This document shows, piece by piece, positions 25,312-34,228 of a stretch of 64,000 nt of DNA. This DNA is from Geothermobacter hydrogeniphilus (GTDB lineage: Bacteria; Desulfobacterota; Desulfuromonadia; Desulfuromonadales; Geothermobacteraceae): positions 1-64,000 of the forward strand of contig NZ_PPFX01000019.1 in the NCBI RefSeq assembly GCF_002898515.1, in the 5' to 3' direction. The position numbers were made by a program, and so were the translations under genes. Numbering within the stretch: position 1 is the stretch's first letter; the number at the start of each line of letters is the position of its first letter. Under the pieces are notes generated by a model that saw nothing but the letters and a program-made list of their open reading frames with translations, was not told where the DNA came from and ran no database searches.

Positions 25312-26586
25312 ATGAAAAAGGTTTATCTGCTGTTGATTCTGCTGTTTGGAAACGCCGGGGATCTGCAGGCCTCGGGGTTCGGTGTTTTTACCCAGGGGGC
25401 TGCGGGGCTGGGACAGGGAAATGCCGTTGTCGCGCATTCGCCGGGTCCTTCGAGTCTTTATTTCAATCCCGCCCTGCTGACCGAGGTGTCCGGAACCCGG
25501 GTGGAGGCGGGGACAACCCTTGTCTATGCTGACCGGGATTTTACCAGCGACCTCACCGGAAATCGGGAATCGGGTGACGACGCGCTGCAGTTTCCCGGCA
25601 CCTTCTACGCCACGCATCAGTTCGATGACCGCTGGAGCGCCGGCCTGGGCCTGTTTTTGCCGTTCGGTCTTGCGACCGAGTGGGATGAAAGCTGGGAGGG
25701 ACGTTATATCGCCACCCGGTCCGACCTGTTCACCGTCAATATCAATCCGGTTATTGCCTGCCGACTCAGTGACCGGGTTTCCATCGCTGCCGGACTCGAT
25801 ATTCTTTATCTTGATGCTGAACTGGAACGGCAGATCAATTCAACCGGGCTCGGCATTATCCTCAATCCTCCGGGCGGCTTCGGCCCCCTGACCGATGCCG
25901 GACAGCAGTTTTCCGGCGATGGCTGGGGTGTCGGCTATAATATCGGCCTGCTTGTCAGGGTGAGCGACCGGGTGAATTTCGGCGCGACCTTCCGCAGCCA
26001 TATCGATGTCGATGTCGATGGTGATCTCAACTTTTCAATTCCTCCCGACGCGGCGGTTCTGGCCTCGGCCCTGACCGATACCAAGGGACATGCGGATGTC
26101 CGTCTGCCCCGCCAGGCGACTTTCGGTCTGGCCTGGGAGGCGAGTGGACAGTTGACGCTGGAGGTCGGGGGACGCTGGGAAGACTGGAGTTCGACCGACG
26201 AGTTGCGGGTCAATCTCGACCAGCCGGTTCTGGGACAATCGAGCGATGTCATCCCGCGTGACTGGAATGATACCTGGGCCTTCAACATCGGCGCTGATTA
26301 TCAGCTGAACGATGTGGTGGCTCTCAGGGCCGGTTATCTCTACAGTGACAATCCTGTGCCGGCGGCGACTTTCGACCCCTCCGTGCCCGATGCCGACGCG
26401 CAGCTGTTGACCCTTGGTGCCGGTTTTTCCCTGGATCACTGGACCCTGGATCTGGCCTATGGCTTCGAGTATCACCGCGGCCGCAACAAGAACAATTCGG
26501 TGGGGGCGGCAACCGGGTCCGCGGCCAATGGCAAGTACAGCACCGATCTGCACCTGGTCGCCGCCAGTCTTGCTTACCAGTTTTGA
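25312..26586 (+). CDS. FadL/TodX-family outer-membrane transporter
   Basis: A protein of 424 residues. It has a signal peptide (MKKVYLLLILLFGNAG..., cleavage near ASG), then the FadL N-terminal plug motif FTQGAAGLGQGNAVVAHSPG and SSLYFNPALLTEV, followed by amphipathic beta-strands and the barrel-ending aromatic AYQF. The family moves long-chain fatty acids or other hydrophobic compounds across the outer membrane. GGGGAGA lies 7 bp before the ATG. It is 31 bp from the PilZ-acyltransferase gene, so probably in one operon, and ends at a strong terminator. Confidence 0.88.
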   Translation: MKKVYLLLILLFGNAGDLQASGFGVFTQGAAGLGQGNAVVAHSPGPSSLYFNPALLTEVSGTRVEAGTTLVYADRDFTSDLTGNRESGDDALQFPGTFYATHQFDDRWSAGLGLFLPFGLATEWDESWEGRYIATRSDLFTVNINPVIACRLSDRVSIAAGLDILYLDAELERQINSTGLGIILNPPGGFGPLTDAGQQFSGDGWGVGYNIGLLVRVSDRVNFGATFRSHIDVDVDGDLNFSIPPDAAVLASALTDTKGHADVRLPRQATFGLAWEASGQLTLEVGGRWEDWSSTDELRVNLDQPVLGQSSDVIPRDWNDTWAFNIGADYQLNDVVALRAGYLYSDNPVPAATFDPSVPDADAQLLTLGAGFSLDHWTLDLAYGFEYHRGRNKNNSVGAATGSAANGKYSTDLHLVAASLAYQF

Positions 26587-26608
26587 ATGACGGATCTTGC
26601 AGGGTGGC

Positions 26609-26648
26609 AAAAAAAGCGGGACCGCCGATCGGCGGTCCCGCTTTTTTT
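26609..26648. terminator. Bidirectional intrinsic terminator between fadL and hcp
   Basis: A perfect 26-bp palindrome (26616-26641, GCGGGACCGCCG arms) is flanked by seven A and seven T. It serves both converging genes. Confidence 0.95.
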
Positions 26649-26668
26649 GCATGTAAGCAGGCGGCTTG

Positions 26669-28300
26669 TCAGCCGAAAATCTGCTTCAGGTCTTCTTCCG
26701 GGGTGCTGATCGGGGCGATGTTGAAGTTCTCGACCAGGAAGTTCAGCACGTTGGGAGTGATGAACGCCGGCAGCGTGGGACCGAGCTTGATGTCTTTGAT
26801 TCCCAGGTGCAGCAGGGTCAGCAGGATGGCGACCGCTTTCTGTTCATACCAGGAGAGGATGAAGGAGAGCGGCAGATCGTTGACCCCGCAGTCGAAGGCC
26901 TCCGCCAGGGCGACCGCGATCTGCACCGCCGAGTAGGCGTCGTTGCACTGGCCGATATCGAGCAGTCGCGGGATGCCGCCGATGTCGCCGAATTCCATCT
27001 TGTTGAAGCGGTATTTGCCGCAGGCCAGAGTCAGGATGACGGTGTCCTTGGGAGCTGCTTCCGCGAACTCGGTGTAGTAGTTGCGGCCCGGTTTAGCGCC
27101 GTCACAGCCGCCGACCAGGAAGAAATGCTTGATCGCGCCGGATTTGACCGCTTCGATCACCTTGTCGGCGACACCGAGTACGGCGTTGTGACCGAAACCG
27201 ACGAGAATCTCCTGTCCCGGGTTGTCCTCAAAACCTTCGCAGGCCAGGGCACAGTCGATCACTTCGGAGAAATCCCAGCCTTCAACATGCTTGATGTCGG
27301 GGAACTGTACGCGTCCCCAGGTGAAGAGCCGGTCCTTGTAGTTGTCGGCCGGGCGCTGAATGCAGTTGGTGTTGAAGATGATCGCGCCGGGGAAGACCTG
27401 GAATTCCTTGTGCTGGTCCTGCCATGCACCGCCGAAGTTACCGGCCAGGTGGGCGTATTTTTTCAGTTCCGGGTAGCCGTGTGCCGGCAGCATTTCGCCA
27501 TGGGTGTAGATGTTGATGCCCTTGCCTTCGGTTTGGATCAGCAGTTCCTCCAGGAAGCGCAGATCGTGACCGGAAACCAGGATCGCTTTGCCGGCCTTGG
27601 TGCCGAGCTGCACCGGGGTCGGTACCGGATGCCCGTAGCGGTCGGTGTGGGCCTTGTTGAGCAGTTCCATGGTGACCAGGTTGATGCGGCCGGTTTCCAT
27701 GGCAATGCCGACGTAGTCCATCAGGCCGAGGCTGTCGTCAAGCAGCTGGGAGAGGGCCTTGTGGGTGAAGGCGTAGATTTCATCGCTCTCACGTTCGAGG
27801 ATGATGGCATGATCGGCATAGGCGGCATAGCCCTTGATGCCGAACAGGATGGTGCTGCGCATCGACTGCACATCGGGATCGATGGTCGGGTCCTTGACGC
27901 CGTGCAGCTGGGCGAGGGCGAGTTGAGCGGCCCGGTCGGCGGGGAATTCCCAGGCCTGCGCAGCCGGCGGAACCTGACCGTTGTAGGCGCCGCCGTTGGC
28001 TTTTTCGAACAGAGCCTGGGCCTGGTTGCGGTACGCGACAGCTTCACTGACCACCTTGGCGACCGAGTCATCATCGAAATCGACATTGGTGACGGTGGTG
28101 AACAACGCCTCGATGACGAAGCGGTCGATAGCGGAATCTTTGGCCCCTTTTTCGCGGGCGAGGTTGGCCCAGAAGCTGATGCCCTTGACAGTGTAGACCA
28201 GCAGGTCCTGCAGATCGGAGGTGGTCGCCTGCTTGCCGCAGACACCGACTTTGTCGCATCCGGTTCCTTTGGCGGCGGTTTCACATTGGTAACAGAACAT
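26669..28300 (-). CDS. hcp: Hybrid-cluster protein (hydroxylamine reductase-type)
   Basis: A 543-residue cytoplasmic iron-sulfur protein. The N-terminal cluster motif is MFCYQC, then C15 and C21 (C-x2-C-x8-C-x5-C), as in the Desulfovibrio-type enzyme. Ligands of the 4Fe-2S-2O hybrid cluster are visible in GFGHNAVLG, FLVGGCDG, LTLACGKYRFN and LLDIGQCNDAYSA. The family handles NO/hydroxylamine stress. The ATG at 28300 has AAGGAG 7 bp upstream and gives the standard N-terminus. A monocistronic gene. Confidence 0.95.
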   Translation of the reverse strand: MFCYQCETAAKGTGCDKVGVCGKQATTSDLQDLLVYTVKGISFWANLAREKGAKDSAIDRFVIEALFTTVTNVDFDDDSVAKVVSEAVAYRNQAQALFEKANGGAYNGQVPPAAQAWEFPADRAAQLALAQLHGVKDPTIDPDVQSMRSTILFGIKGYAAYADHAIILERESDEIYAFTHKALSQLLDDSLGLMDYVGIAMETGRINLVTMELLNKAHTDRYGHPVPTPVQLGTKAGKAILVSGHDLRFLEELLIQTEGKGINIYTHGEMLPAHGYPELKKYAHLAGNFGGAWQDQHKEFQVFPGAIIFNTNCIQRPADNYKDRLFTWGRVQFPDIKHVEGWDFSEVIDCALACEGFEDNPGQEILVGFGHNAVLGVADKVIEAVKSGAIKHFFLVGGCDGAKPGRNYYTEFAEAAPKDTVILTLACGKYRFNKMEFGDIGGIPRLLDIGQCNDAYSAVQIAVALAEAFDCGVNDLPLSFILSWYEQKAVAILLTLLHLGIKDIKLGPTLPAFITPNVLNFLVENFNIAPISTPEEDLKQIFG

Positions 28301-28341
28301 TGGTTTTCTCCTTTTGCGTGTTTTGGGGTTTGACCCGTCTA

Positions 28342-28369
28342 GTGCTATCGTATTTTTCCAGGATGTCAA
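28342..28369 (-). promoter_or_regulatory. Possible hcp promoter
   Basis: On the minus strand TTGACA (28364-28369) lies 16 bp from a poor -10, TAGCAC, about 45 bp before the hcp start. A weak -10 would fit an activator-dependent promoter, but no NsrR/HcpR box was recognised. Confidence 0.35.
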
Positions 28370-28507
28370 TTGTCCGGAACCATCGGCCGCTTCTGTACGC
28401 TATAATGATGTCCGTCCGATTGAACTGGAGTCACCTTAGCGCCGTTTTGTCCACCTCAACCTTGACGCAAATCAAAGTCACTGATTTTTTTGAGGAGGTT
28501 TTTCATT

Positions 28508-29017
28508 TTGACTGTTCCTGAACGCAACTACTGGCTGATGAAATCGGAACCCGGCTGTTATGGATTGCAGAACCTGAAGGATGAACCGGAGCAGATCACC
28601 TGTTGGGATGGGGTGCGCAACTACCAGGCCTGCAATCTGCTGCGGGATCGGATCCGGGTCGGCGACGGGGTTCTTTTCTATCACAGCAACATCAGTCAAC
28701 CGGCCGTGGTCGGTCTGGCCGAGGTGGTTCGTGACGGCTATCCCGACCACACCGCGCTCGACCCGAACGTCGATCACTTCGATCCGAAGTCCAGTGTGGA
28801 CAATCCTGTCTGGTACATGGTCGACATCCAGTACCGGGCGACGCTCCCACGGCCCCTGACCCGGGCCGACCTGGCCGGCCACCCCATCCTGTCCGGCATG
28901 GGGGTGCTGAAAAAAGGCAACCGTCTCTCGGTCCAGCTGGTCAGCGCCGCCGAGTGGCGGGCGATCCTTGATCTGAGCGATCTGTCCGATCCGCTGACAG
29001 GGGGACGACGCCCGTGA
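28508..29017 (+). CDS. EVE-domain protein
   Basis: A small protein of 169 residues made almost wholly of an EVE (PUA-like) domain: NYWLMKSEP, CWDGVRNYQACNLL, GDGVLFYHSN, VVGLAEVVRDGYPD. EVE proteins are thought to recognise modified bases in DNA or RNA. The start is taken as TTG at 28508, 9 bp after GAGGAGG (28492-28498); the TTG at 28490 lies inside that ribosome site. Its stop overlaps the ATG of the AsmA-like gene. Confidence 0.87.
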   Translation: MTVPERNYWLMKSEPGCYGLQNLKDEPEQITCWDGVRNYQACNLLRDRIRVGDGVLFYHSNISQPAVVGLAEVVRDGYPDHTALDPNVDHFDPKSSVDNPVWYMVDIQYRATLPRPLTRADLAGHPILSGMGVLKKGNRLSVQLVSAAEWRAILDLSDLSDPLTGGRRP

Positions 29018-31440
29018 AACCTGCCGTCAAGATTATCGGCTGGGGGCTGGTTCTGCTCTGTCTGGGGGGGCTTGCGCTCTTTCTGCTGGCCCGGGTATTG
29101 ATCACGCCGGAAAGGGTCAGGCAGGCGGTGGTACCGGTTGTGGAACGGGTGTTTGAACGCCCGGTCGAAATCGGGGTGGTCGATATCGACCTTTTCAGCG
29201 GCATCACTCTGGATAAGCTGGTGGTTCCGGACAAGGGGGGGGAACCATGGTTGCAGGTCGACCGGGTGGTGCTGCGGTACCGTTTCTGGGCCCTGTTGAC
29301 CGGGCGGCTGATGATTGATCGGGTTCGCCTTGAACATCCGGTCGCCCGCCTGCAGCACACCACTGCCGGTGCTTGGGATTTTGCCGGTCTGCCGGCATCC
29401 GCTGAGCAGGATGCCGCCGTTGCTCCGCAAACATCGCCGGTTCCTGCCCCCGGCGACAGCCACAGGGATGACGGGTTGCCCTTCAAACTGCTGATACGGG
29501 CCATCGATGTGACCGACGGGCAGTTGGACGTGACTGACCGGCGGCTCAATCCCAGAGCGCCGTACCGGTTTGTGCTTCGGGATATCAATCTCCGGGCGCA
29601 GAATCTCTCCCTGGAAAAGCCCTTTCAGATTGCTGTCTCGCTGGAACTCAATGGCGGGCGGGTCGAACTGGACGGGTCACTTGATCCGCGCCGCCGCAAA
29701 CATGATCTGCAACTGCGATTTACCGACTTCGACCTGGCACCGCTGGCTCCTTACGGCAAAGATCTGCTGCCGGGAATTTTCAGTCGCGCGCAACTTCAGG
29801 GGAAGCTCCTGTTTGCCGGTAACAGGAAAGATTTCAGTCTCGGTGGAGAGCTTCGCCTGCAGCAGGTTTATCTCGAACTTGATGCGTTGCGCAACCTGCC
29901 GATTCAGAATGCCGTCCTGGTCATTGCTCCCGATCTCAATGTCAACAGTACCACCGGGCTGATCACGTTCGGTCCGACCATGATCAGCTACAACGGCATC
30001 AGTGTCAGGATCCAGGGCAACCTGGATCATCTGGACAAGGTTCCGCGAGCCGAATTGCGGCTCAGTTGGCAGGACCAGGATATGCGGGATATTCTCAACG
30101 CACTTCCGGCCGGTCTGCTGCCGCAGTTGGGGCAACTTGATCCCGCCGGGAAAATATCCGGATCGCTGGGGTTGCGGGGACCGCTTGATGATCCGGCTTC
30201 GCTGCTGCAGGCGGGAGAACTGACGCTTGATGCTGTTCAGGCCAATCTCGGTCGTCTGCGGCCCGCCCTGAGCGGAACCCTGCAGTTGGTGGGACATGGC
30301 CTGGCGAGTCGGAAACTGCAGTTGCGGATCGGCGATGAAACCGCTCTGCTGCAACTGGCGATCAAGGATGTCACGCAAAAACCGTTGCAGCTGCAGAGCC
30401 GGTTTTCAGCTGAGTCCTTCAATTTCGACAAGGTTTTTCCCGCGACATCGCCGCCGGAAGATACGACCGCTTCCGGGGATGGCGGGGCGGGTGCGGTTGT
30501 GCCTGTCGACAAGGGGACGCGCCCGGTTGTGTCCGGCAGCGATGAAGAACCCGGACCAATTGAAATCCCCCTGGAGGCGGATGGTTCGGTGGCTGTTGCG
30601 GCCGGGGTGGTTTCCGGTCTTGAAATAAAAAATCTGCAGATGGACTATCATCTTGCTGACAACCGGCTGCAGATACGCCGGCTGAGCGCGGATTTGGCCG
30701 ACGGGGGGATCAACAGCAACGGAGAGATCGACCTGGGTAAAAAGGGTTTTACCTATCGAACTGACCTGCAACTGCAGAACGTGGCGGTCGCGCCTTTGCT
30801 GCAGGCCCTGCTGCCGGACATGGCGGGCAGTCTCAGCGGTCGATTGTCACTGCAGGGTACCCTCTCGGGGACGGGCGTGACCCGGGCTTCTTTAAGGCGA
30901 AAACTGCAGGGACAGGGGAAGGTGTCTCTGCAGGACGGGGTGGCCGACGGGACCAAGTTGAGCCGTGGCCTGGTGGCGTTGCTGGGGCTGGATCAACTGC
31001 GAAAAATCGAGATGCATCAGGCCGACGGGACGTTCAAAATCGTCGCTGGAAAGGCCCTTGTCAAAGGGGTGATCGCCGGTCGTGACCTGCGCATGGCGCC
31101 GGAGGGGAGCATCCGGTTCGGCGGCAGGTTCGACCTGGCGTTGCCGACCAGCCTCGCTCCCGCGGTCGCGGCGAAGCTTGATCGTCGCGGGCTTTTCAGC
31201 CGGCTGGTCAAGGATGAACAGGGGTGGACCCTGCTGCCGCTGAAAGTTGAAGGGACTTTTGATGACCCGAAGGTGGGGCTCGACAGTCGCAGGTTGGGCC
31301 GGATGGCCGAGAAACAACTGATACGCAAACTGGAAAAAAAACTGCAGAAAAAAACCGATTCATCCGATTCTCCGACGGGGGGTGAATCCCTGCCGGAAAA
31401 ATTGCTCAAAGATACGTTGCGCGGTTTGCTCGGAGAGTGA
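29014..31440 (+). CDS. AsmA-family envelope protein
   Basis: An 808-residue protein with one N-terminal helix (~8-28, VLLCLGGLALFLLARVLI) and a long periplasmic beta-rich part typical of AsmA/TamB-type bridge proteins (DLFSGITLDKLVVPDKGGEP near the start; a conserved AsmA C-terminal region ~590-770). An Ala/Pro/Gly-rich linker is seen at ~490-520. Family members are implicated in phospholipid transport and outer-membrane homeostasis. The C-terminus is Lys-rich (KLEKKLQKK). It overlaps the EVE gene by 4 bp; AGGGGGACGACGCCC lies before the ATG. Confidence 0.8.
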   Translation: MKPAVKIIGWGLVLLCLGGLALFLLARVLITPERVRQAVVPVVERVFERPVEIGVVDIDLFSGITLDKLVVPDKGGEPWLQVDRVVLRYRFWALLTGRLMIDRVRLEHPVARLQHTTAGAWDFAGLPASAEQDAAVAPQTSPVPAPGDSHRDDGLPFKLLIRAIDVTDGQLDVTDRRLNPRAPYRFVLRDINLRAQNLSLEKPFQIAVSLELNGGRVELDGSLDPRRRKHDLQLRFTDFDLAPLAPYGKDLLPGIFSRAQLQGKLLFAGNRKDFSLGGELRLQQVYLELDALRNLPIQNAVLVIAPDLNVNSTTGLITFGPTMISYNGISVRIQGNLDHLDKVPRAELRLSWQDQDMRDILNALPAGLLPQLGQLDPAGKISGSLGLRGPLDDPASLLQAGELTLDAVQANLGRLRPALSGTLQLVGHGLASRKLQLRIGDETALLQLAIKDVTQKPLQLQSRFSAESFNFDKVFPATSPPEDTTASGDGGAGAVVPVDKGTRPVVSGSDEEPGPIEIPLEADGSVAVAAGVVSGLEIKNLQMDYHLADNRLQIRRLSADLADGGINSNGEIDLGKKGFTYRTDLQLQNVAVAPLLQALLPDMAGSLSGRLSLQGTLSGTGVTRASLRRKLQGQGKVSLQDGVADGTKLSRGLVALLGLDQLRKIEMHQADGTFKIVAGKALVKGVIAGRDLRMAPEGSIRFGGRFDLALPTSLAPAVAAKLDRRGLFSRLVKDEQGWTLLPLKVEGTFDDPKVGLDSRRLGRMAEKQLIRKLEKKLQKKTDSSDSPTGGESLPEKLLKDTLRGLLGE

Positions 31441-31482
31441 TGGTTCGGGATGGTCTGTCGGGAAGGCGGCGGCACGGTTGTT

Positions 31483-31511
31483 TTGACAAAAAGGTTTTTT
31501 TTCATTATAAA
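31483..31511 (+). promoter_or_regulatory. Sigma-70 promoter of the PilZ gene
   Basis: TTGACA (31483-31488), a 17-bp spacer and TATAAA (31506-31511) lie 55 bp before the TTG start. The 17-bp repeat fragment TGAATTCACTGATTCAGG falls in the untranslated leader. Confidence 0.8.
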
Positions 31512-31566
31512 CAGCTGAATTTATGAATTCACTGATTCAGGAAATTGATGGTCAAGGAGGGGTCGT

Positions 31567-31908
31567 TTGGCAGAGAATCGTATTCAGCCTCGTCACCGTA
31601 AACGGATCCAGGTGAAGTACGGGGTGGAAGCGCCCTCCCGGGTCGGCTTCACCGAAGACATTTCCGACGAAGGTTTCTTCATCAAGTCCGCCATCGTCCT
31701 GCGTCCCGGGACGATCCTGCAGGTTGAACTGAGAACTCCCGACGGAGAAATCATCCGGCTCGAAGGCCGCATTCGCTGGGCGAAAAAAGTTCCGCCGAAT
31801 CTTCTGCACCGGGTCAAGGGTGGCATGGGCATCAAGATCCGGCGGTTCAATTCCGGCCAGGATGCCTATCGGCGCTTCTGTGTCGAATTGCACAAGCGCT
31901 ATGCTTGA
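31567..31908 (+). CDS. Single-domain PilZ protein
   Basis: A 113-residue protein that is almost entirely a PilZ domain. It has RHRKRIQV (RxxxR) near the start and DISDEGFFIKS (DxSxxG) ~20 residues later, so c-di-GMP binding residues are present. It probably acts as a stand-alone adaptor. The start is TTG at 31567 with AAGGAGG about 8 bp upstream. It is monocistronic under the strong promoter at 31483. Confidence 0.88.
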   Translation: MAENRIQPRHRKRIQVKYGVEAPSRVGFTEDISDEGFFIKSAIVLRPGTILQVELRTPDGEIIRLEGRIRWAKKVPPNLLHRVKGGMGIKIRRFNSGQDAYRRFCVELHKRYA

Positions 31909-32062
31909 TGGCGTCGCAAAAACCATTTTTGCTTTCTTGGGAAAGCATCTTGCCTGATGGTTTCGTACGAAAGCAAAAGAGCACTTCCGGAAGCGCAGGT
32001 GCCAATTGAGCAGAACATGGTAAACTTTCTTCAAAGTTACTCTTGCAACCGGAGAACTGAAA

Positions 32063-32746
32063 GTGGCCATGGCAAAACTCAAAATCCTCGTTGCCGACGA
32101 CCATAGTGTGGTTCGGGAAGGAATCCGCCGGTTGCTGGAAAGCGAGGCGGATATCGAGGTTGTCGCCGAAGCGGAAGACGGCCTTGATGCCCTGGAAAAA
32201 CAGTCACGGCATCAACCCGATCTCGTCATCCTCGACCTCAAGATGCCCCGGTTGAACGGGACCGAGGTGACCAGGCAGCTCTGTGCCACGTCCAATCCTC
32301 CCCGGGTGCTGATCCTCTCCGGTTTTTATTGTGAAGATTCCCTGCGGGCGGTCCTCGACGCCGGCGCGCGTGGCTATCTGCTCAAGGGGGGCGGGGCCAA
32401 AGACCTGCTGCCGGCGGTCAGGGCGGTTGCCGCCGGTCGTTATTTCTTCAGCCGGCAGTTGCAGTTCGATGTGGTCGGCGCCTACCTGGACAAATCTTTC
32501 CGGGCGGAAAAGTCCTCCGGTATTCAGCAGCTCAGTGACCGCGAACGGCAGGTTTTTTTACTGATCGTCGAAGGATACAATACCGGCAGGATCGCTGAAA
32601 TGCTGAGCATTAGTCCCAAAACCGCCGAAAAACACCGCGCGTCAATTATCCGCAAACTTGGCGTCAATACCCCGGTCGACATGGTTCGCTACGCCATCCG
32701 CCATGGTGTTATCCAGGCCGAAAGCTGGGGGCGCAGACAGGCCTGA
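32063..32746 (+). CDS. NarL/FixJ-type response regulator
   Basis: A 227-residue protein with REC (ILVADDHSVVREGIRRLLE; phospho-Asp in LVILDLKMPRLNG, ~Asp58; Lys in GYLLKGGG) and a LuxR-type HTH (LSDRERQVFLLIVEGYNTGR; SISPKTAEKHRASIIRKLGV). GTG at 32063 is preferred because GGAGAA lies 8 bp upstream; ATG at 32069 is the alternative. No cognate kinase is adjacent. Confidence 0.9.
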   Translation: MAMAKLKILVADDHSVVREGIRRLLESEADIEVVAEAEDGLDALEKQSRHQPDLVILDLKMPRLNGTEVTRQLCATSNPPRVLILSGFYCEDSLRAVLDAGARGYLLKGGGAKDLLPAVRAVAAGRYFFSRQLQFDVVGAYLDKSFRAEKSSGIQQLSDRERQVFLLIVEGYNTGRIAEMLSISPKTAEKHRASIIRKLGVNTPVDMVRYAIRHGVIQAESWGRRQA

Positions 32747-32763
32747 CCTGTTTTTGTCCGTGA

Positions 32764-34146
32764 TCAGCCCACCTCGTTGTAATCCCGTTTACGAAAATCG
32801 ACTCCCAGTTCAGCAGCAATTTGTTCGCAGGCGGTGATGTCGATCCCCGGCAGGGTGACCGCGGTGGCGACCACTTCGGGGATGCTGGCGGCCGCCAGGC
32901 GGAGAAACTCCTTGACCGCTTGGAAGCCCTGTTCACCGAACTTCGATTGACACCACTGCTGGTAAGTCGCGGCATCGGCCGCGTTGAGTGATACCGAGAG
33001 GGTATCGACCAGCCCTGCCAGTTCCGGCAGGATATTGCGGCCATGGACCAGGTTGGCCTGACCGTCGGTGTTGATGCGAACCTGGACTCCATTCTCTTTC
33101 AGCCAGGTGGCAACGGCGCGGACCAGGTCAAGACGCAGCAGTGGTTCTCCGTAACCGCAGAAAACCACTTCCCTGAAGCGGGATGGGTCGCCGATGGCGG
33201 CGATCACCTCGGCGGCGTCCGGTTCATGATCGAGCTTCAGCTGGTGTCCCTTAACGTTGAAGTCCTTGAACTTGGCGCAGAATCGACAACGGTTGGTGCA
33301 TCGATTGGTGATGTTCAGATAGAGGGAGTCACGGATCTGGTAGGCAATTTTGCTGCTCTGGTCGATTTCGCCGATGCCGAACAGCCGATGGGCGTTAAGC
33401 CGCGTGATGCGTGACAGATCCTCCAGGCTGATCCCCTTGAGTTCAGCGACTTTTTCAGCCGTCATCCGGACATGGGCCGGCTCGTTGCGCCGACCGCGAA
33501 ATTTCTGCGGCGCGAGGTAGGGACAATCGGTCTCGACCAGCAGGTGTTCGGTGGGAATGGTTTTGACCACCGCGCGCAGGGCTTCGTTGCGCGGGTAGGT
33601 GACCGGCCCGGCAAAGGAGATAAAAAAACCGAGGTCGAGACAGGCGCGGGCCAACTCGGCGTCACCGCTGAAACAGTGCAGAACTCCGCGGAGTTTATTC
33701 CCCCCGGCCTGCCGCAGCAGGGCAAGGACATCCTCGTGGGCGTCACGGTCATGGATGATGACCGGCAGTTCGAGTTCGCGGGCCAGGTCGAGCTGCTGGA
33801 GAAAAGCCTGTCGCTGAACATCCCGGGGCGAATGGTCACGATAGTAGTCGAGACCGATTTCTCCAATGGCCACCACCTTCTCTTGTCCCGCCAGCTTCCG
33901 CAGCTCCGCCATGCTCTGGTCGTTTACGCCGGTCGCGTCATGCGGGTGAAAGCCGACGGCGGCATAAATGAAATCATGCGCCGCCGCCAGTTCACAGCTT
34001 TTCCTGGAACTTTCGAGATCACAGCCGATGGTGATGATCTGGCTGATGGCAGCTTCTTCGGCCCGCAGCAGGACCTGGTCGAGATCATCGCCGAACTGGC
34101 TGCTGTCGAGGTGGGCGTGGGTATCGATAAGGGGGACAAGCGCCAT
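32764..34146 (-). CDS. TatD-family nuclease fused to a radical SAM domain
   Basis: A 460-residue fusion. Residues 1-260 are a TatD metal-dependent hydrolase (LIDTHAHLDSSQF, GFHPHD, GEIGLDYYRD, VIIHDRDAHED, LHCFSG, VETDCPYLAP). Residues ~275-455 are a radical SAM domain with CTNRCRFC (C-x3-C-x2-C) and FCGYGEPLLRLDLV. In other bacteria a separate 'TatD-associated' radical SAM gene sits next to tatD; here they form one chain. The substrate is unknown. The ATG at 34146 is preceded by GGGAGTTG. It is the last gene of the tmk-holB-PSP1-metG run. Confidence 0.9.
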   Translation of the reverse strand: MALVPLIDTHAHLDSSQFGDDLDQVLLRAEEAAISQIITIGCDLESSRKSCELAAAHDFIYAAVGFHPHDATGVNDQSMAELRKLAGQEKVVAIGEIGLDYYRDHSPRDVQRQAFLQQLDLARELELPVIIHDRDAHEDVLALLRQAGGNKLRGVLHCFSGDAELARACLDLGFFISFAGPVTYPRNEALRAVVKTIPTEHLLVETDCPYLAPQKFRGRRNEPAHVRMTAEKVAELKGISLEDLSRITRLNAHRLFGIGEIDQSSKIAYQIRDSLYLNITNRCTNRCRFCAKFKDFNVKGHQLKLDHEPDAAEVIAAIGDPSRFREVVFCGYGEPLLRLDLVRAVATWLKENGVQVRINTDGQANLVHGRNILPELAGLVDTLSVSLNAADAATYQQWCQSKFGEQGFQAVKEFLRLAAASIPEVVATAVTLPGIDITACEQIAAELGVDFRKRDYNEVG

Positions 34147-34228
34147 TTTCAACTCCCGTGTCAAACCGAATGGGGCGCTTGAAAAAGCGCCCCGAATTGC
34201 GGTTGATCTATGTGCAGCAACCTGGATT

